This document shows, piece after piece, positions 18,119 through 25,427 of a stretch of 64,000 nucleotides of DNA. The translations under genes were made by a program, and so were the position numbers. The notes beneath the pieces are model-generated. The model worked only from the letters and a program-made list of their open reading frames with translations, was not told the DNA's origin and searched no databases. This stretch comes from Methylosinus sp. C49 (GTDB lineage Bacteria > Pseudomonadota > Alphaproteobacteria > Rhizobiales > Beijerinckiaceae): positions 124,001 to 188,000 of the forward strand of contig NZ_AP022332.1 of the NCBI RefSeq assembly GCF_009936375.1. Direction: 5' to 3'. Numbering within the stretch: the first letter of the stretch is position 1; each line of letters starts with the position of its first letter.

Positions 18119-18193
18119 CTGGAAAGCCGCTTCTCCTCATCGCGCCCTCCGAGAGCGAAGAGATTTGCGGCAATCGCCTGAGAGCCTGGAAAG
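18119..18193 (+). promoter_or_regulatory. Two CTGGAAAG motifs upstream of hupS
   Basis: CTGGAAAG occurs at 18119-18126 and 18186-18193, roughly 115 and 50 bp upstream of the start predicted from the sigma-54 promoter. The second reads CTGGAAAGATTCT, agreeing with three copies near hupG in the form CTGGAAAG-NN-TCT. These are candidate enhancer sites for HoxA. Confidence 0.5.
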
Positions 18194-18212
18194 ATTCTCC
18201 TTACCCTCGCGC

Positions 18213-18227
18213 TGGCCCGCATCTTGC
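18213..18227 (+). promoter_or_regulatory. Sigma-54 (RpoN) promoter of hupS
   Basis: TGGCCCG-CATC-TTGC matches the -24/-12 consensus TGGCACG-N4-TTGC with one mismatch and exact spacing. The predicted transcription start is near 18239, 50 bp before hupS. It fits the regulator HoxA downstream, which keeps the sigma-54-contacting GAFTGA loop. Confidence 0.75.
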
Positions 18228-18288
18228 CGCTCTTTCCCCAAGCGGCGCCGTCGCGCGAATGCCGCATTGCACAAGGGTGGGGAAGGAA

Positions 18289-19362
18289 ATGGCCGCCATC
18301 GAAACCTTCTACGACGTCATTCGCCGTCAGGGCGTCACGCGCCGCAGCTTCACCAAATTCTGCTCGCTCACCGCGGCGAGCCTCGGCCTCGGTCACACCG
18401 CCGCCACGCAAATGGCGCAGGCGTTGGAGACCAAGCCGCGCATTCCGGTGATCTGGATGCATGGGCTCGAATGCACCTGCTGCTCGGAGAGCTTCATCCG
18501 CTCGGCGCATCCGCTGGCCAAGGACGTCGTGCTGTCGATGATCTCGCTCGACTACGACGACACGATCATGGCCGCCGCCGGACATCAGGCCGAGGCGATA
18601 CTGGAAGAGACCAAGGAAAAGTACAAGGGCAAATATATTCTGGCTGTCGAGGGCAATCCGCCGCTGAACGAAGGCGGCATGTTCTGCATCGACGGCGGCA
18701 AGCCCTTCGTCGAGAAGCTGAAATGGATGGCCGAGGACGCCATGGCGATCATCGCCTGGGGCGCCTGCGCCTCCTGGGGCTGCGTGCAGGCGGCCAAGCC
18801 CAATCCGACACAAGCGACGCCGATCGACAAGGTCATCAAGGACAAGCCGATCATCAAGGTGCCGGGCTGCCCGCCCATCGCCGAAGTGATGACCGGCGTC
18901 GTCACCTTCGTCACCACTTTCGGCAGGCTGCCGGAGCTCGACCGGCAGGGCCGGCCGAAAATGTTCTACTCCCAGCGCATCCATGACAAATGCTACCGCC
19001 GCCCGCATTTCGACGCCGGGCAGTTCGTGGAGGAATGGGACGACGAGGCGGCGCGCAAGGGCCATTGCCTCTACAAAATGGGTTGCAAGGGTCCGACCAC
19101 CTACAACGCCTGCTCCACCGTGCGCTGGAACGGCGGCGTCTCCTTCCCCATCCAGTCCGGCCATGGCTGCATCGGCTGCTCGGAAGAGGATTTCTGGGAC
19201 AAGGGCTCCTTCTACGACCGGCTGACCAAGATCAACCACTTCGGCATCGAGCATAATGCCGATGAGGTGGGCCTCGCGGCCGCGGCCGTCGTCGGCGGCG
19301 CCGTCGCCGTCCATGCCGGCGTCACCGCGGTGAAGCGCATCACGACCAAGCACGAAGGGTGA
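18289..19362 (+). CDS. hupS: Oxygen-tolerant membrane-bound uptake [NiFe]-hydrogenase small subunit HupS
   Basis: A 357-residue electron-transfer subunit exported through Tat (RRSFTKF at residues 18-24) and anchored by a C-terminal hydrophobic helix ([16 protein letters not shown]). The proximal-cluster region reads [10 protein letters not shown] (Cys62, 64, 65) and [18 protein letters not shown]. The additional Cys64 and the second Cys in CASWGC are the supernumerary ligands of the [4Fe-3S] cluster of oxygen-tolerant group 1d enzymes. ATG 18289 has GGGAAGGAA before it; ten upstream in-frame residues do not belong. It passes electrons from HupL to cytochrome b HupC. Unusually, 205 bp separate it from hupL. 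Confidence 0.97.
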   Translation: MAAIETFYDVIRRQGVTRRSFTKFCSLTAASLGLGHTAATQMAQALETKPRIPVIWMHGLECTCCSESFIRSAHPLAKDVVLSMISLDYDDTIMAAAGHQAEAILEETKEKYKGKYILAVEGNPPLNEGGMFCIDGGKPFVEKLKWMAEDAMAIIAWGACASWGCVQAAKPNPTQATPIDKVIKDKPIIKVPGCPPIAEVMTGVVTFVTTFGRLPELDRQGRPKMFYSQRIHDKCYRRPHFDAGQFVEEWDDEAARKGHCLYKMGCKGPTTYNACSTVRWNGGVSFPIQSGHGCIGCSEEDFWDKGSFYDRLTKINHFGIEHNADEVGLAAAAVVGGAVAVHAGVTAVKRITTKHEG

Positions 19363-19382
19363 TTTGAGCAGGCGCCCCCCGC

Positions 19383-19432
19383 GCCCTCATGCAGAGGAGC
19401 CCGCGCAGCGGGCGTCTTAAAAGCACGAGGGC
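19383..19432. repeat. Palindromic repeat between hupS and hupL (copy A)
   Basis: A nested inverted repeat: the outer arms CCCTCATGC and GCACGAGGG enclose GCCCGC-GCA-GCGGGC (19399-19413). It resembles a widespread alphaproteobacterial intergenic palindrome of the type CCTCATCCTGAGGAGC. A second copy lies inverted at 19468-19510. Confidence 0.6.
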
Positions 19433-19467
19433 GGAGGGCATCCAGAGGGCGCGCGTGACGGCTCCCG

Positions 19468-19510
19468 CATCCTTCGAGACGCGGCCTTCGGCCGCTCCTC
19501 AGGATGAGGG
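19468..19510. repeat. Palindromic repeat between hupS and hupL (copy B, inverted)
   Basis: Contains GCATCCTTCGAGACGCGG, then CCTTCGG, then CTCCTCAGGATGAGGG. Read on the other strand it aligns with copy A at 19383-19432 (CCCTCAT-n-GAGGAGC core). Two copies in opposite orientation make the hupS-hupL spacer highly structured. Confidence 0.6.
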
Positions 19511-19567
19511 AGCCTTCGCCCAATACCCTTGAACACAAGAAGCAAACGCCGCCGAGGAAACGCGATC

Positions 19568-21358
19568 ATGGGCATTCAGACGCCGAACGGCTTCAATCTC
19601 GACAATTCCGGCAAGCGCATCGTCGTCGATCCGGTCACGCGCATCGAGGGACACCTCCGCGTCGAGGTCAATGTCGACAAGAACAATGTGATCCGCAACG
19701 CCGTCTCGACCGGCACAATGTGGCGCGGCATCGAGGTCATCTTGAAGGGCCGCGATCCGCGCGACGCCTGGGCCTTCACGCAGCGCATCTGCGGCGTCTG
19801 CACCGGCACACATGCGCTCACCTCCGTGCGCGCGGTGGAGAACGCCCTCGGCATCACCATCCCCGAGAACGCCAACTCCATCCGCAATATGATGCAGCTG
19901 GCGCTGCAGGTGCACGATCATCTCGTGCATTTCTATCATCTTCATGCGCTCGATTGGGTCGATGTGGTCTCGGCGCTCTCCGCCGATCCCAAGGCGACCT
20001 CGGCGCTGGCGCAGTCCATCTCCGATTGGCCGCTCTCCTCGCCCGGCTATTTCAAGGATCTGCAGATCCGCCTGAAGAAATTCGTCGAGTCGGGACAGCT
20101 CGGCCCGTTCAAGAACGGCTATTGGGGCCATGCCGCCTATAAGCTTCCGCCGGAAGCGAACCTCATGGCCGTCGCGCATTATCTCGAGGCGCTCGATTTC
20201 CAAAAGGAGATCGTGAAGGTCCAAACGATCTTCGGCGGCAAGAATCCGCATCCGAACTGGCTCGTCGGCGGCGTGCCCTGCGCCATCAATGTCGATGGAA
20301 CCGGCGCGGTCGGCGCGATCAATATGGAGCGCCTCAACGACGTCACCTCGATCATTCAGCAGTCGATCGACTTCGTCGAGAAGGTCTATCTGCCGGATGT
20401 GCTGGCGATCGGCTCCTTCTACAAGGATTGGCTCTATGGCGGCGGCCTCTCGGGCAAGAACGTCATGGCCTATGGCGATATTCCCGAGCACGCCAATGAT
20501 TTTTCTCCTGGCAATCTCGGCCTGCCGCGCGGCGTGATCCTCAATGGCAATCTGAAAGAGATTTTCCCGGTCGATCACACCGACCCCGAGCAGATCCAGG
20601 AGTTCGTCACCCATTCCTGGTACAAATATCCAGACGAGACCAAGGGGCTGCATCCCTGGGACGGCGTCACCGAGCCCAATTACAAGCTCGGCCCCAACGC
20701 CAAGGGCACGCCGACCAATATTCAGGAGCTGGACGAAGCCGGCAAATATTCTTGGATCAAGGCGCCGCGCTGGCGCGGCAACGCCGTCGAGGTGGGGCCG
20801 CTGGCGCGCTATATCGTCGGCTACGCCCAGGGCAAGCCGGAGTTCAAGGAGCCGACCGACGAGTTTTTGAAGAAGCTCGGCGTGCCGGTGACGGCGCTGT
20901 TCTCGACGCTCGGCCGCACGGCGGCGCGCGCGTTGGAGGCGCAATGGGCCGTGCGCAAGATGGAGCACTTCCAGAACAAGCTGATCGCCAACATCAAGGC
21001 CGGCGACTCCTCCACCGCCAATATCGACAAATGGAATCCGCAGGCCTGGCCGAAGGAGGCCAAGGGCTTCGGCTTCACCGAGGCGCCGCGCGGCGCGCTC
21101 GCCCATTGGATCAAGGTGAAGGACGGCAAGATCGAGAATTACCAGTGCGTCGTGCCGACGACCTGGAACGGCAGCCCGCGCGATCCCAAGGGCAATATCG
21201 GCGCCTTCGAGGCCTCGCTGATGGACACGCCGCTGGCCGATCCGCAGAAGCCGCTCGAGATTCTGCGCACCATCCACTCCTTCGATCCCTGCCTCGCCTG
21301 CTCCACGCATGTGATGAGCGAGGACGGCCAGGAGATGACGCAAGTCAAGGTTCGCTGA
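19568..21358 (+). CDS. hupL: Uptake [NiFe]-hydrogenase large subunit HupL
   Basis: A 596-residue catalytic subunit carrying the NiFe(CN)2CO site. Nickel ligands are in QRICGVC (Cys75, Cys78) and DPCLAC (Cys575, Cys578). After STH581 a 15-residue tail remains, to be cut by HupD after metal insertion. The start [17 protein letters not shown] at 19568 follows AGGAAACG; an in-frame ATG at 19529 would add unrelated residues. It works with HupS at the periplasmic face, oxidising H2. hupC follows after 12 bp. Confidence 0.97.
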   Translation: MGIQTPNGFNLDNSGKRIVVDPVTRIEGHLRVEVNVDKNNVIRNAVSTGTMWRGIEVILKGRDPRDAWAFTQRICGVCTGTHALTSVRAVENALGITIPENANSIRNMMQLALQVHDHLVHFYHLHALDWVDVVSALSADPKATSALAQSISDWPLSSPGYFKDLQIRLKKFVESGQLGPFKNGYWGHAAYKLPPEANLMAVAHYLEALDFQKEIVKVQTIFGGKNPHPNWLVGGVPCAINVDGTGAVGAINMERLNDVTSIIQQSIDFVEKVYLPDVLAIGSFYKDWLYGGGLSGKNVMAYGDIPEHANDFSPGNLGLPRGVILNGNLKEIFPVDHTDPEQIQEFVTHSWYKYPDETKGLHPWDGVTEPNYKLGPNAKGTPTNIQELDEAGKYSWIKAPRWRGNAVEVGPLARYIVGYAQGKPEFKEPTDEFLKKLGVPVTALFSTLGRTAARALEAQWAVRKMEHFQNKLIANIKAGDSSTANIDKWNPQAWPKEAKGFGFTEAPRGALAHWIKVKDGKIENYQCVVPTTWNGSPRDPKGNIGAFEASLMDTPLADPQKPLEILRTIHSFDPCLACSTHVMSEDGQEMTQVKVR

Positions 21359-21370
21359 GGAGGCGAGGTC

Positions 21371-22096
21371 ATGACCGAGGCGACGCAAATCCATGGCGTG
21401 CTCGACGCTCACGGCGAAAAAGCCGCCGAGCTGCAGAGCGTCTATGTCTATGAGGCGCCGGTGCGGCTCTGGCACTGGATCAATGCGGCGGCGATCGTCG
21501 TGCTGGCGACGACGGGCTATTTCATCGCCTCGCCATTGCCTTCGACGCCCGGCGAGGCGAGCTCGCAATTCCTGATGGGCTATATACGCTTCGCCCATTT
21601 CTCGGCCGGCTATGTGCTCGCCGTGGCGCTGCTGCTGCGCATCTATTGGGCTTTCGTCGGCAATGAGCACGCTAAGCAGATTTTCTATCTGCCGGTGTGG
21701 GACCGCAAATGGCTGTCGGGCATTCTCTACGAGGCCGGCTGGTACGCCTTTTTGGTGAAGCAGCCGAAGAAATACATCGGCCATAATCCGCTCGGCCATC
21801 TGATGATGCATCTCTTCATGCTCAATCTGGCCTTTCTGGTGGTGACGGGCTTCGCGCTCTATTCCGAGGGCGCCGGCCGCGACAGCTGGCAGCACAAGCT
21901 GTTCGGATGGGTGTTCACGATCTGGCCGAACAGCCAGGACGTCCATACTTGGCATCATCTCGCCATGTGGGGCGTCGTGCTCTTCGTGATCATCCACATC
22001 TATACCGCCGTGCGCGAGGATATCGTCTCCCGCCAGAGCCTCATCTCCTCGATGATCTCCGGCGAGCGCGTGTTCCGCGACGAAGCCGACAAGTGA
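21371..22096 (+). CDS. hupC: Ni/Fe-hydrogenase b-type cytochrome subunit HupC
   Basis: A 241-residue integral membrane di-heme cytochrome b that anchors HupSL and hands electrons to quinone. Hydrophobic spans with His ligands are visible: VRLWHWINAAAIVVLATTGYF, then FAHFSAGYVLAVALLLRIYW, GHLMMHLFMLNLAFLVVTGF and DVHTWHHLAMWGVVLFVIIH. Length and motif order are normal for the family. It sits 12 bp after hupL, in the conserved hupSLC order. Confidence 0.96.
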   Translation: MTEATQIHGVLDAHGEKAAELQSVYVYEAPVRLWHWINAAAIVVLATTGYFIASPLPSTPGEASSQFLMGYIRFAHFSAGYVLAVALLLRIYWAFVGNEHAKQIFYLPVWDRKWLSGILYEAGWYAFLVKQPKKYIGHNPLGHLMMHLFMLNLAFLVVTGFALYSEGAGRDSWQHKLFGWVFTIWPNSQDVHTWHHLAMWGVVLFVIIHIYTAVREDIVSRQSLISSMISGERVFRDEADK

Positions 22097-22148
22097 CGTC
22101 ATTGCGAGGAGCGAAGCGGCGCTTCGCTCTGCTCGCGATCGAGCGCAG
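22097..22148. repeat. Palindromic repeat between hupC and hupD
   Basis: Starts GTCATTGCGAGGAGCGAAGC, a motif common in alphaproteobacterial intergenic repeats. A perfect stem GAGCGAAGC-GGC-GCTTCGCTC lies at 22109-22129. Confidence 0.55.
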
Positions 22149-22161
22149 CTGAGGAGACGCG

Positions 22162-22743
22162 ATGCGCACTCTCATTCTCGGCATAGGCAATATTCTCTGG
22201 GCCGACGAAGGCTTCGGCGTGCGCGCGGTGGAGGAGTTCCATGCGCGCTACGAGACGGGCGGCGACGTCACAATTCTCGACGGCGGCACGCAGGGGCTCT
22301 ATCTCGTGCAATTCGTCGAGGCCTGCGATCAGTTGCTCGTCTTCGACGCCATAGACTACGGCCTCGAGCCCGGAACCTTGCGCGTCGTGCGCGACGGCGA
22401 GGTTCCGCGCTTCATGGGCGCGAAGAAGATGAGCCTGCATCAGACCGGCTTTCAGGAGGTGCTCTCCGCCGCCGATCTGCTCGGCCGCTATCCCTCGCGC
22501 CTCGCGCTGATCGGCTGCCAGCCGCAGGACCTCGAGGATTGGGGCGGCCCGTTGACGCCCCCGGTCGTCGCGTCTATCGAGCCCGCGCTCGCCGCAGCCG
22601 TCGCGACTCTGACAGAATGGGGCGTCGAGTTCCGCCCGCGCGCGGAGAGCACGCAGAGCTTCCAGCGCCTGCTGGGGCATGACCTAGACCACAACGCCTA
22701 TGAGAGGCGCCTCGGCGCCGCCGATGAGGAGACGAGACCATGA
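22162..22743 (+). CDS. hupD: Hydrogenase maturation endopeptidase HupD
   Basis: A 193-residue cytoplasmic protease (HybD/HyaD family) that removes the C-terminal peptide of HupL once Ni is inserted. The N-terminus is MRTLILGIGNILWADEGFGV. The three nickel-sensing ligands known from HybD fall at exactly the same numbers here: Glu16, Asp62 and His93. It lies in the standard place after hupC, with the intergenic repeat between. Its stop overlaps the next start (ATGA). Confidence 0.96.
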   Translation: MRTLILGIGNILWADEGFGVRAVEEFHARYETGGDVTILDGGTQGLYLVQFVEACDQLLVFDAIDYGLEPGTLRVVRDGEVPRFMGAKKMSLHQTGFQEVLSAADLLGRYPSRLALIGCQPQDLEDWGGPLTPPVVASIEPALAAAVATLTEWGVEFRPRAESTQSFQRLLGHDLDHNAYERRLGAADEETRP

Positions 22744-22961
22744 AGGCGATCCGTTTCGCGGCTGCGGCCGCCGCTTTTCTGCTTCCGGCGACCGCCATGG
22801 CGCATCCGGGCGACCATCCCAACGATCTCGCCTATGACATCGCCCATATTTTCACCGAGCCTGACCATCTGCTCGCCATGGCGATGGCGCTCGGCTGGGG
22901 CGCGATGGTCGTCGCCGTGGCCTTCTGGTTCAAGCCCTGGCGCGCGTCCTCCTGGCGCTGA
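22740..22961 (+). CDS. Mini HupE-like small membrane protein
   Basis: A 73-residue product overlapping hupD by 4 bp. A signal-like start MKAIRFAAAAAAFLLPATAMA is followed by HPGDH, then FTEPDHLLAMAMALGWGAMVVAVAFWF, one membrane span. The AHPGDH and DHLLAM pieces resemble the first part of HupE/UreJ nickel permeases, which are normally about 190-200 residues with six or so spans. This is either a truncated HupE or a distinct small family. The two His-rich sites suggest metal binding; transport by one helix alone would need oligomers or a partner. Confidence 0.65.
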   Translation: MKAIRFAAAAAAFLLPATAMAHPGDHPNDLAYDIAHIFTEPDHLLAMAMALGWGAMVVAVAFWFKPWRASSWR

Positions 22962-22974
22962 CGGACCCTCGAGA

Positions 22975-23268
22975 ATGTGCGTCGGCTTTCCCATGACCGT
23001 CGTCGAAGGCGACGCCTTCGAAGCGCTATGCGATCGGCGCGGCGAACGCCACGCCGTCTCCATGGCGCTAGTCGGCGCGCAGCCCGCCGGGACCAAGGTG
23101 CTGGTCCATGTCGGCACGGCCGTCCGCGTGCTCGACCCGCTCGAGGCCGCGCAGATCGACGACGCTCTGGATGCGGTGGAAAAAGCCCTCGCCGGCGAGA
23201 ATGTCGATCACCTTTTCGCCGATCTGGTCGATCGCGAGCCGCAGCTACCGGAATTCCTGCGCAAGTGA
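22975..23268 (+). CDS. hupF: HypC/HupF-family hydrogenase assembly chaperone
   Basis: A 97-residue protein starting MCVGFPMTVVEGD, with the essential Cys2 of the HypC family. A paralogue, hypC, lies at 30005. In rhizobial-type clusters HupF is the longer HypC homologue that protects HupL during assembly in the presence of oxygen. The C-terminal extension (DHLFADLVDREPQLPEFLRK) beyond the HypC core fits HupF. It follows the mini-HupE gene by 13 bp and ends the first hydrogenase unit before a new promoter. Confidence 0.9.
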   Translation: MCVGFPMTVVEGDAFEALCDRRGERHAVSMALVGAQPAGTKVLVHVGTAVRVLDPLEAAQIDDALDAVEKALAGENVDHLFADLVDREPQLPEFLRK

Positions 23269-23273
23269 CGGCG

Positions 23274-23348
23274 CTGGAAAGTCTCTGTCCAGAGTGATAA
23301 GATACTTTCCAGATGCGACCTGTCGAGCCTTCGGCTCCTGCTGGAAAG
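23274..23348 (+). promoter_or_regulatory. Three CTGGAAAG motifs upstream of hupG
   Basis: CTGGAAAG at 23274-23281 and 23341-23348, and its inverse CTTTCCAG at 23305-23312. Each is followed, in its own orientation, by NN-TCT. They lie about 75-150 bp upstream of the start predicted from the sigma-54 promoter at 23396. The spacing and multiplicity suit an NtrC-type enhancer. Confidence 0.5.
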
Positions 23349-23395
23349 CTTCTTTCGACTCAGTCGTCTAGCGCGTCGCCGTCTCCGGGCACCCA

Positions 23396-23410
23396 TGGCA
23401 TGGCGATTGC
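23396..23410 (+). promoter_or_regulatory. Sigma-54 (RpoN) promoter of hupG and the hyp genes
   Basis: TGGCATG-GCGA-TTGC matches TGGCACG-N4-TTGC with one mismatch and exact spacing; predicted start near 23422, about 23 bp before hupG. It would drive hupG through hoxJ, as the genes that follow overlap or nearly touch. Confidence 0.75.
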
Positions 23411-23444
23411 GGCCTCCTCGGCAAAAATAAAATGGGAGGACCGC

Positions 23445-23885
23445 ATGCCCGGGTCGTTGCAGCTGGCGCTGAGCGAAAAATCCGGCGTCGCTCTGCTGGA
23501 CGAGACCAATATCGACGCTTTTCTCACGCCGGAGCCCGGCGCGAGCGCGCATGCTCTGCTGTTCTTCGGCGGCGACCCCGCGCAGCGCAGTGAGACCCAT
23601 GATGTGGCGATCATCTTTCCACAGCTGGTCAAGGCCTTCGCCGGAAGGCTGCGCGCCGCCATCATCGCGCCCGCGGCCGAGAAGACGCTGGAAGGACGCT
23701 TCAGCGTTTGCGTCTATCCGAGCCTCGTCGTGACCTATGGAAGCGAGACGCTCGGCGTGCTGCCGAAAGTCTATGACTGGTCCGAATATCTCTCGCGTAT
23801 CGAGGCGCTGCTGCAATTGCAGGCCGCGCCGGCGAAAGAGCCGCGCGTGCGCATCACCTTCACGGAAGGGGAGACGAGCTCATGA
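23445..23885 (+). CDS. hupG: Hydrogenase expression protein HupG/HyaE
   Basis: A 146-residue thioredoxin-fold protein of the HyaE family, without a CxxC motif, as usual. The blocks HALLFFGGDPAQRSETHDVAIIFPQL and FSVCVYPSLVVTYGSETLGVL fit. It binds the Tat signal or precursor of the small subunit HupS as a chaperone. ATG 23445 has GGGAGGA at good spacing; upstream in-frame codons overlap the sigma-54 promoter and so cannot be translated from it. It overlaps hupH by 4 bp. Confidence 0.9.
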   Translation: MPGSLQLALSEKSGVALLDETNIDAFLTPEPGASAHALLFFGGDPAQRSETHDVAIIFPQLVKAFAGRLRAAIIAPAAEKTLEGRFSVCVYPSLVVTYGSETLGVLPKVYDWSEYLSRIEALLQLQAAPAKEPRVRITFTEGETSS

Positions 23886-24736
23886 AAGCCGGATTCTGGG
23901 TTTCGCCGGACGGAGCCGACGAAGCGATGACGGTCATGCCGATCGGCTATGACGCCGAGGCGGAGACCAAGCGCAGCGTCATCGCCTTTCTCGCGACCGC
24001 GACCGGCGAGCAGGCCGTCGCCGAATGCCCCCGCGCGGCCGCTCTGCTGCCGCAGCTCGCCGATGCGCTCGCCGCGCAGCGCGCCGACGCGCCGGGCAGG
24101 CTCTTCGACATCACCGATTATGAGGCGAAAGAGCGCGAGCTCATCGGCCAGGTGCTCGGCGAAGGCGAGGTGAGCGGCGTCGCCGCCCTCCCCGAGGGCG
24201 TCACCGCGCAAATCCTCGAGGCCTCCATGGCCGGCCTGTGGCGCGTGCGCTTCACCGACGCCGAGGGACGGCTCACCGCCGATTATCTCGAGATCGCCGC
24301 CATTCCCCATGTCGTCGAGCGCGCAGCGGAAATCACCGCAGAGAGCATCGCCATCGGCGCGGAGCCGGAAGGCGCGATGAATGTGATGCCCATGCTGGCC
24401 GAGATCGACGCCCGCATGCGCGCGCATAAAGCCGGCGATCCATCTCATGTCATCAATTTCTCGCTGCTGCCCGTGTCCGAGATCGACATGGAGCATTTGC
24501 AGCAAACGCTCGGCAATGGACCCGTGCAGCTGATCTCACGCGGCTATGGCTCCGCCAAGATCACCGCGACCGGCGCCCGCAATGTGTGGTCGGTGCAATT
24601 CTTCAACGCCATGGGCACGATCATCCTCGACACTCTGGAGATCGGCGACACGCCCGCCGCGGCCTGCGCCGCCGACGAGGATTTCCACGATTCCGCCGAG
24701 CGTCTGCGCGAGATTCACGAGGCCTATTTCACATGA
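23882..24736 (+). CDS. hupH: Hydrogenase expression protein HupH/HyaF
   Basis: A 284-residue HyaF-family protein. The C-terminal block (SHVINFSLLPVSEIDMEHLQ, then LISRGYGSAKITATGARNVW and VQFFNAMGTIILDTLEI) is the characteristic conserved region. In rhizobia HupH is needed for maturation of the uptake hydrogenase in air and works with HupG. It overlaps both neighbours by 4 bp, so translation is coupled. Confidence 0.93.
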   Translation: MKAGFWVSPDGADEAMTVMPIGYDAEAETKRSVIAFLATATGEQAVAECPRAAALLPQLADALAAQRADAPGRLFDITDYEAKERELIGQVLGEGEVSGVAALPEGVTAQILEASMAGLWRVRFTDAEGRLTADYLEIAAIPHVVERAAEITAESIAIGAEPEGAMNVMPMLAEIDARMRAHKAGDPSHVINFSLLPVSEIDMEHLQQTLGNGPVQLISRGYGSAKITATGARNVWSVQFFNAMGTIILDTLEIGDTPAAACAADEDFHDSAERLREIHEAYFT

Positions 24737-24930
24737 GCGACGAAACGCTTCGCGATATCGCCCCGGACGCGCGCATGGAATGCGGCGTGTGCTGGCATGT
24801 CTATGATCCCGCCGAGGGCGATCCCGTCTGGCAGATTCCGCCGGGCGTCGCCTTCGCCGATCTTCCCGCCGACTGGCGCTGCCCCGAATGCGACGCGCCG
24901 CAAGAGAAATTCTTGAGGTGCGAGAATTGA
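24733..24930 (+). CDS. hupI: Rubredoxin HupI
   Basis: A 65-residue rubredoxin with the four iron ligands Cys17, Cys20 (MECGVCWHVYD) and Cys50, Cys53 (WRCPECDAP). It belongs to the hydrogenase-linked HupI/HoxR type, thought to give redox protection to HupS clusters during assembly in oxygen. This fits the oxygen-tolerant HupS encoded here. It overlaps hupH by 4 bp and the start of hupJ. Confidence 0.95.
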   Translation: MSDETLRDIAPDARMECGVCWHVYDPAEGDPVWQIPPGVAFADLPADWRCPECDAPQEKFLRCEN

Positions 24931-25427
24931 GCGACGCCGCGGCGAGAGGCGAGAAGCTCGCGGATTTCTACCGCCGCGTCCATGCGACGTCGATGCGGGA
25001 CTCCGGCCTCTGCAACGAGGCGCTCGAAGTGGAGCCCGTGGGCTTTCGCGACTTCGGCCCCTATGCGCTGGGCGTGATCGTCACGCCCTGGTTCGCCAAT
25101 CTCGTCGTCGCCGCGCCGCGCGAGGGGGCCGAGGCGCCCTTCCCCGATCCGGCGCGGCTGCAATTGCGCTTTCCGGCCGGCGACGTCGATTTCAATGTCA
25201 GCGAGATCGATGGTTTCGGCCGCATCGCCGCCTGCTCGCTGTTCTCGCCCATGGATGATTTCGCCGATCACGACGCCGCGTGCACCGCAGCGCGCGCGGC
25301 GCTCGACGCTCTGCTCGATCCAGCGCTGAACGAAACGCCGAAGCGCGAGCCGGAGCCCGCCAACGCCCTCGATCGCCGCGCATTGTTCGGCGGCCGTCGA
25401 CGCGGCGACGAAGAGGCCTCGCCATGA
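24927..25427 (+). CDS. hupJ: [NiFe]-hydrogenase assembly protein HupJ (HybE family)
   Basis: About 166 residues. The conserved part FYRRVHATSMRDSGLCNEALEVE, VEPVGFRDF, and GVIVTPWFANLV matches the HybE/HupJ family, which helps large-subunit maturation. The start is not certain. TTG 24927 overlaps the hupI stop and has GAGG 8 bp upstream; GTG 24918 is the alternative. A longer ATG start at 24888 lies deep inside hupI. The end overlaps hupK by 4 bp. Confidence 0.88.
   Translation: MSDAAARGEKLADFYRRVHATSMRDSGLCNEALEVEPVGFRDFGPYALGVIVTPWFANLVVAAPREGAEAPFPDPARLQLRFPAGDVDFNVSEIDGFGRIAACSLFSPMDDFADHDAACTAARAALDALLDPALNETPKREPEPANALDRRALFGGRRRGDEEASP

Noticed and set aside
18160-18175. TTG-CGG-CAA upstream of hupS as a HupR site
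   Set aside because: The known consensus has five bases between the half sites; here there are three.
19499-22102. An 867-codon minus-strand frame across hupL and hupC
   Set aside because: Antisense to well-defined hydrogenase genes; composition typical of a shadow.
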